Source: Sternotherus odoratus
Taxonomy: Eukaryota > Chordata > Testudines > Kinosternidae
DNA length: 64,000 nt
Assembly (NCBI GenBank): GCA_032164245.1
Contig: JAVMKO010000003.1
Span: forward strand, 62,752,390 to 62,816,389
Reading direction: 5' to 3'
In this document: positions 59,816 to 64,000 of the stretch, piece after piece
Layout: the number at the start of each line of letters is the position of its first letter
Position numbering within the stretch: the stretch's first letter is position 1
Notes under the pieces: generated by a model
The model's input: the letters and a program-made list of their open reading frames with translations, nothing else
The model's database searches: none
What the model was told of the DNA's origin: nothing
Position numbers and translations under genes: made by a program

Positions 59816-60659
59816 AGTCACTCAATTTTTTTGAGATTCCAAAGCTGACTGTAAACAGTTACAAAGCACTTAGCTATTTTGATTAATTCTATATCCCAGA
59901 GTGAACATTGGTGCTTCCATTTAATAAGCAAAAACTTCACTGAAGTATTATTATTTACACTGTGGAAACACATAGAAGCTCCAGCCCTGTTATGTTAGTC
60001 ATTATGCAAACACATCACAGGTTGACAGTCACTGTCCCAAATGTCTTGCAATCCAGGTCTGACAAGGGAACAGGTGGGTACAGCAAATAGATTGGGGGTA
60101 GCACAAGACAACAGTGGAGATTAGCAGTGTGCTCAGCGGGGGGCTACAGAACACCAGCTGCCTGATTGAAATCCCACCAGAAAGGAGTGGGTAGCTTGAA
60201 ATAAGGAAAGCTCCAGGGACTATTTTTGTCAAGATATTCCTAAAATCAACATGGAGGCACTCATCCTGAATTAAAACAGCATGGAAAGGAAATGGAGATG
60301 GGTTATTATCCTTGGTAATGGACAAATTTGTTTTAAATATCACAATATTAATGTTTGAAGAAAAAGAATACTATACATTTAGAAAGGCTCTTTTCACTGA
60401 GACTCAGTTTTGGTGAGGATTTTGTCAGAGCAGGGGTGTCTTTGGGCAAGACTAAGGGTATCATTCAAAAAGAATTTCAGTTAAGCTGACAAATAATAAA
60501 AATACAGTTGCACGCCAAGTCTTCAGTCCTTGTACTGTGTGCTTTTGTTGTCAAACATGCAACCAGAGATGGGGTAAGGTGTAGAATAGCAAGGGTAATG
60601 CAATTTTCAGATTTTGCAGAGTAAGAGGTAAGTAGAATTGTTGCAGTTCTTCCCAGGAT
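59816..60659. other. Non-coding stretch
   Basis: The 104-codon minus frame at 60029-60343 has no recognisable domain. Nothing else seen. Confidence 0.35.
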
Positions 60660-60767
60660 ACAAAAGAGATGAAATGGGTGAGGTAATATCTTTTATGTCT
60701 ATTGGTGAGACAGACAAGCTTTTGAACTTACACAAACACTTCTTCAGGTCTGGGAAAATGTACTCAG

Positions 60768-61016
60768 GGCTTGTCTTCACATTGAATGCTGCAGTGGCAG
60801 AGATGCAATGGAGCAGCTGTGTCACTGTACCACTTTAGTGAAAACACTTCTACAGAGATGGGAGAGCTTCTTCTGTTGACCAAGCTAATCTATTTCCCCG
60901 AGAGGCAGTAGCTATGTACATTCCGTGGGAGAGGGGGGAGAGAGATTAGGCCAGTATAACATCACACCCCTGAGTGTTGTAGTTTTATTGGTAGGTGTGT
61001 AGTGTAGACCAGATCT
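60768..61016. mobile_element. MITE-like element inserted in the Penelope-like copy
   Basis: Left end 'gggcttgtcttcacattgaa' and the reverse complement of the right end 'agatctggtctacactacac' are imperfect inverted repeats. Internal 'gaggcagtagctatgtacat' and 'catcacacccctgagtgttg' match the family of 51149-51420. The host element continues on both sides. Confidence 0.65.
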
Positions 61017-61379
61017 CAATTTCACAGTTAATCCAAGGTGGAACAGATTTTTCATCATAAGTAGTTAACATATATTTCGACAGACCATTCAAGGTGTAGT
61101 GGGCCATCAACATAGGAGGGAATGGAAGGGGCAGGAAGTCAGCTGAGGGGAGGTTTTTAGTGGGTTATAACTTATTGTGATATGCCATGAATCCGGTATC
61201 TCTAAAACTGATAGACTGAATAGTGTGTAGCAAAGTTTCAAATTTAAATTCCTGGGCTCATCTTTAGAAAGCATTGTGCAGGTTTCCTTTGAGGAGGAGG
61301 AGGAGAGGCAGATCTAGAGAGATTACTTGGTGGGGGGAGGGGAAGTGTTCACCCAAAGGTGATATGGTGTTTTTCTCAT

Positions 61380-61590
61380 ATTTTCCCAAGAGACTTCATT
61401 CTGGAACATGGTGATTGTCTGGTTTCAGCCACATAGTGGCTATTTGAGCTCTGGGGAGGTTCACACCACATTCTGATAGGCATGCATAGGACTCATGGAC
61501 CTTGAAAGGGGTGTTGTGGCAAGGGGTTAATCATTGTAGCAGTTGGGCTCTGCAGGTTTTGCATGTGTTTGGCTAGCAAGAGCTGATGAT
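61380..61590 (-). pseudogene. GIY-YIG-type endonuclease relic
   Basis: Minus-strand translation, with a frame change between pieces, gives CKTCRA near 61540, then NTPFKVHESYACLSECGV at about 61510-61455, then YVAETRQS near 61425. In Penelope-like elements a C-terminal GIY-YIG endonuclease has a Cys-rich approach and a Y-(I/V)-G-E-T core; here the core glycine is replaced by alanine. The endonuclease nicks target DNA during retrotransposition. This piece is short, frameshifted and altered at a core residue, so it is non-functional. Recognition is from remembered family sequence. Confidence 0.55.
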
Positions 61591-61946
61591 GCTTTGAGTT
61601 GGTGTGTCAAAAGGCCTTATCAATATCAGATACACAAAGACTTTATAAATATTTGAACTCTAACCATAATTAAAATACTCGGCCTAGGCAGTCTGTTATC
61701 CTGAATTAGTATTTATCTGTGTAAGGGCTGAATGAAGTTTATTTGTGGTACCTTATCACAAGTATGTTTGTTTAAACAAAACTATAACCTCAGTATACAA
61801 TTTAATCTCTCAAATTATAGCAATGTTTAAGATTGTAAAGATACATCAAATATTTCTGTTCAATATCCTATCTCATTTTAAGAAAGTTTTTCATCTGTAA
61901 ATAAAATACATTATGGGATCTGAAGAGTACATCATTGTCACTATAG
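61591..61946. other. AT-rich non-coding stretch
   Basis: Nothing recognised. Confidence 0.35.
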
Positions 61947-62653
61947 TGGGGTGGCTGCCCCACTCCCATGGAAAGTGCCTTAAAACAGCCAGGGAAGGGG
62001 TTGTGGCTGGGAGCCTGCCAACTCCCAGGCCTGATTAGGGAGTAGGTGCAGCTGGGTGGCCATGCCCCAAACACTGGCAGGCCTGATAAGAAGGCTGTGA
62101 GGCAGACAGAGTCAGTCAGTCTCCTCTGTAGTCAGAGAAAGACAGGCCTAGCTGCAGGGAGGCCTTAAACAGGGTACCTAGACTGGTGCAGGGCTGGGGC
62201 CAGGCGGTAGGAGCTGGGGGAAGCTCGAGCCTGGGAGCCCCAGGCTGCTGGGCCTAGTAGAAGGCCTGACCCAGGGGTACTGGGGCTGCAGGGGGAAGCC
62301 CTGGGCTAGAAAGGGAAGCAGCAGCAGGCCAAAAACCCCTTGCCGGTGATGAGCTGCCATGATACTGCAGTCTGCCTCAGTGAGCGGAGGCAAGTGGTGA
62401 CTAGCAGTGGCAAAGTCTGAGGCAAGGTGGGGATAGTGGGTGGAGGGTTCCCCGGGGAGGGGACCCTTAGACTTGAGGGGGTTCTGCAGGGGTGCAGCAC
62501 CCTCAACAAGAGGGCACCAGGGTCCGGGAGGGACGCGGGGCCAGGTAGTAGGAATGGACATAGGCCGGCAGAGGGCGCTCCGGAGGCTGGAAAAGCTGAT
62601 TCCCCAGACGACCAGCAGGAGGCACCGCCGGGGTGAGTGTCTGCACGCTTACA
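61947..62653 (+). mobile_element. LTR-like interspersed repeat (plus orientation)
   Basis: Starts 'tggggtggctgccccactcc', passes 'gtgccttaaaacagccaggg', and ends 'gacgaccagcaggaggcacc' plus 'gtgagtgtctgcacgcttaca'-type sequence, the same order as the reverse complement of 33915-34585. TTAAAA near the start could be a TATA-like element. GC-rich frames within it (up to 136 codons) are chance. No flanking duplication found at the proposed TG...CA borders. Confidence 0.6.
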
Positions 62654-64000
62654 CTCACACTTTAAATTAAAGAGATATAATATGCTCACTTTCCTTCCAA
62701 AGGGTAAAGATGACATAGAAAACTAGACTTAGGTATCTCGTGTATACCCTGTAAAATCAGATTAGCTGAAAACAAGAACTTCCTTTACTGAAGTATAGGA
62801 CCAGTAGAAACAAAAAGTGGTAAAGTCAGCTCTCATGTTCTTATGCTCACTTTTATATAACAGTAACATGTTTCGTTTCTTTTTCTTTTTCTAAAAAGGC
62901 TACTTCACTAGAGAACCTCTAGATCTTTTACATTTTCCAGAACTACTTCTAATCTTCAGGTTAACAATCATTTTTTTTTATATTCTCCAGGAGTTTTGCC
63001 CAAGACAGACATGGCTACTTTTGTTACAAGAGCTTTTTGTCATATACTTGGTTCTTACACAAGAGTAGCTAAAAAATAGCTGATTATCTAGAAAGGTCAG
63101 CTTAGGTGAGGATGCAACCTAAGGGAAAAGGGTGGAAATTTATGGGTAGAAGAAGAGGCAGGAACAACAAGACAAACTTAACGACAGTCAAAAACAGTGC
63201 AGAGATCAAAATAGAACACCATTTGACTAGATAAGGAAGTGAAAGGAAACAGGAAAAGATTTAACACTGCATCTCTTTCATTAGCAGTAAGGGGTGAGGC
63301 GGGGGTATTATGAGCATGTATGTAGGCCAATGTTATATGCTGAGAGGTATATGTTTGTAGTAACTTCCTGCCATAAGCCTGAGCCCTGGGGTCACACTAA
63401 CTCTTGAAACCTGGCTTCTCTTTCTTTACTTCCACTCACCACACAACAATATCTAAAGGGAAATATCTACACAGATTGTGACAAAATAGAGAGTTATCAG
63501 GTAAGTGCAGTACAGCTATTGGAGAAATGTCCCATGACCTCTTCTCCACTGCCTATCCCAGAAAATCATGTTTCTCTCTTCCTTTCCTTAAATCCTCCGC
63601 CTCTGGTCAATTTGTCCAACAATCTTTAATCAATTGGACAGGATTCCCTCTAGAGTTTGTTTCATCGTTGGGTCAGCTGGATAAGGTTATGCTTCTTCCT
63701 CCATGTAACCATGTATACATGGTCTCATTCAAAGTTAATCAGCTTTGGTCTAGCTGCATTAACTGCAGTGCATTGAAATACTGTCCACAATCTGATAGCT
63801 TGCAACTCAAGTGCATTGTGTTTTTCACTGAGTGAGTTTGTAACGAAATGTAGAGTAAGCAGAGGATAAAAGATATAGATGCAAACAGAAATATCAGCTC
63901 TTCCAGTGAACACAAAATAAAAGTTTCAGTGCCTAACATCTACTTTGGCTATTAGCTTTTAAATGCCCAAGGGACATTAAAATTGCAGGATACCTCATTG
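62654..64000. other. Non-coding stretch to window end
   Basis: No gene or named repeat. A 102-codon plus frame at 63527-63835 has no recognisable domain and overlaps minus-strand frames. Confidence 0.35.

Larger units (their letters stand above)
60660..61590 (-). mobile_element. Penelope-like element, 3' part with GIY-YIG relic, interrupted by a MITE
   Basis: On the minus strand, from 61590 to 61017, the sequence shows a broken coding tail (see the separate entry) and then untranslated sequence. After the inserted MITE at 60768-61016 it resumes with CTGAAGA and a decayed stem, AAAA, 'gcttgtctgtctcaccaat' and 'aaaagatattacctcaccca'. The last part is the tail shared with 19861-19937. Reading across the MITE restores the order I know for this turtle family. 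Identification as Penelope-like rests on the endonuclease relic plus the hammerhead-like layout. Confidence 0.6.

Noticed and set aside
62178..62716. Overlapping Pro/Ser/Gly-rich frames on both strands
   Set aside because: They lie in a GC-rich LTR-like repeat and show no domain or codon signal.

Overview
This 64 kb window reads as vertebrate nuclear non-coding DNA, most likely from a turtle (a crocodilian is the main alternative). The reasons are its repeats: CR1 LINE fragments with the characteristic 3' end ending in a 'gacccagtatgg'-type motif, Penelope-like element tails ending in a 'gactaacacggctac'-type motif, several short families whose ends carry 'gtctacact', tRNA-derived SINEs, MIR-like elements, and hAT and pogo/Tigger-like DNA transposons. 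Base composition is AT-rich, with sharp GC-rich islands only where particular transposons sit (9.7-11.3, 11.6-12.2, 44.8-45.2 and 62.1-62.6 kb). I found no host protein-coding exon, no functional RNA gene, no bacterial-type operon, no CRISPR array and no CpG-island promoter outside repeats. Nearly all open reading frames are short chance frames; those with meaning are broken pieces of transposon proteins.

Layout: 0-1.1 kb ERV-type LTR on the minus strand; 2.0-2.4 kb CR1 tail; 4.0-4.4 kb old SINE-like repeat; 5.3 kb long CT/AC microsatellite; 6.5-6.9 kb MITE; 9.7-11.3 kb GC-rich pogo-like element with a complete hAT element nested in it; 11.5-12.2 kb second hAT; 12.3-12.8 kb decayed LINE endonuclease; 13.0 kb Penelope tail with a hammerhead-like motif; 13.3 kb third hAT. 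13.5-29 kb is mostly unique AT-rich sequence with scattered MITEs, SINEs and simple repeats. 29.7-30.9 kb holds a CR1 tail and a pogo-like fragment; 33.5 kb a complete 301-bp pogo-like MITE; 33.9-34.6 kb an LTR-like repeat; 36-38 kb MIR, a small TIR element and a CR1 tail; 38.9-39.3 kb a cluster of tRNA-derived SINEs; 40.7-42.2 kb CR1 with ORF1 and ORF2 relics; 44.5-45.2 kb a Helitron-like element; 46.4 kb a GAA tract; 46.8-50.5 kb MIR and SINE copies; 53.1-54.4 kb LTR-like sequences; 57.7-58.3 kb an ERV-type LTR; 58.4-59.8 kb a Penelope tail and a mosaic of CR1 pieces; 60.7-61.6 kb a Penelope-like element with a GIY-YIG relic, interrupted by a MITE; 61.9-62.7 kb an LTR-like copy in inverted orientation to the one at 33.9 kb.

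The window is therefore a transposon graveyard in an intergenic region or a very large intron. The most interesting material is structural: nested insertions with intact target-site duplications, perfect palindromes, hairpin arrays, and relics of Penelope-like elements with hammerhead-like cores. Repeat family assignments rest on recognition from memory plus visible termini, not on a database search, and boundaries without visible termini are approximate to tens of bases.
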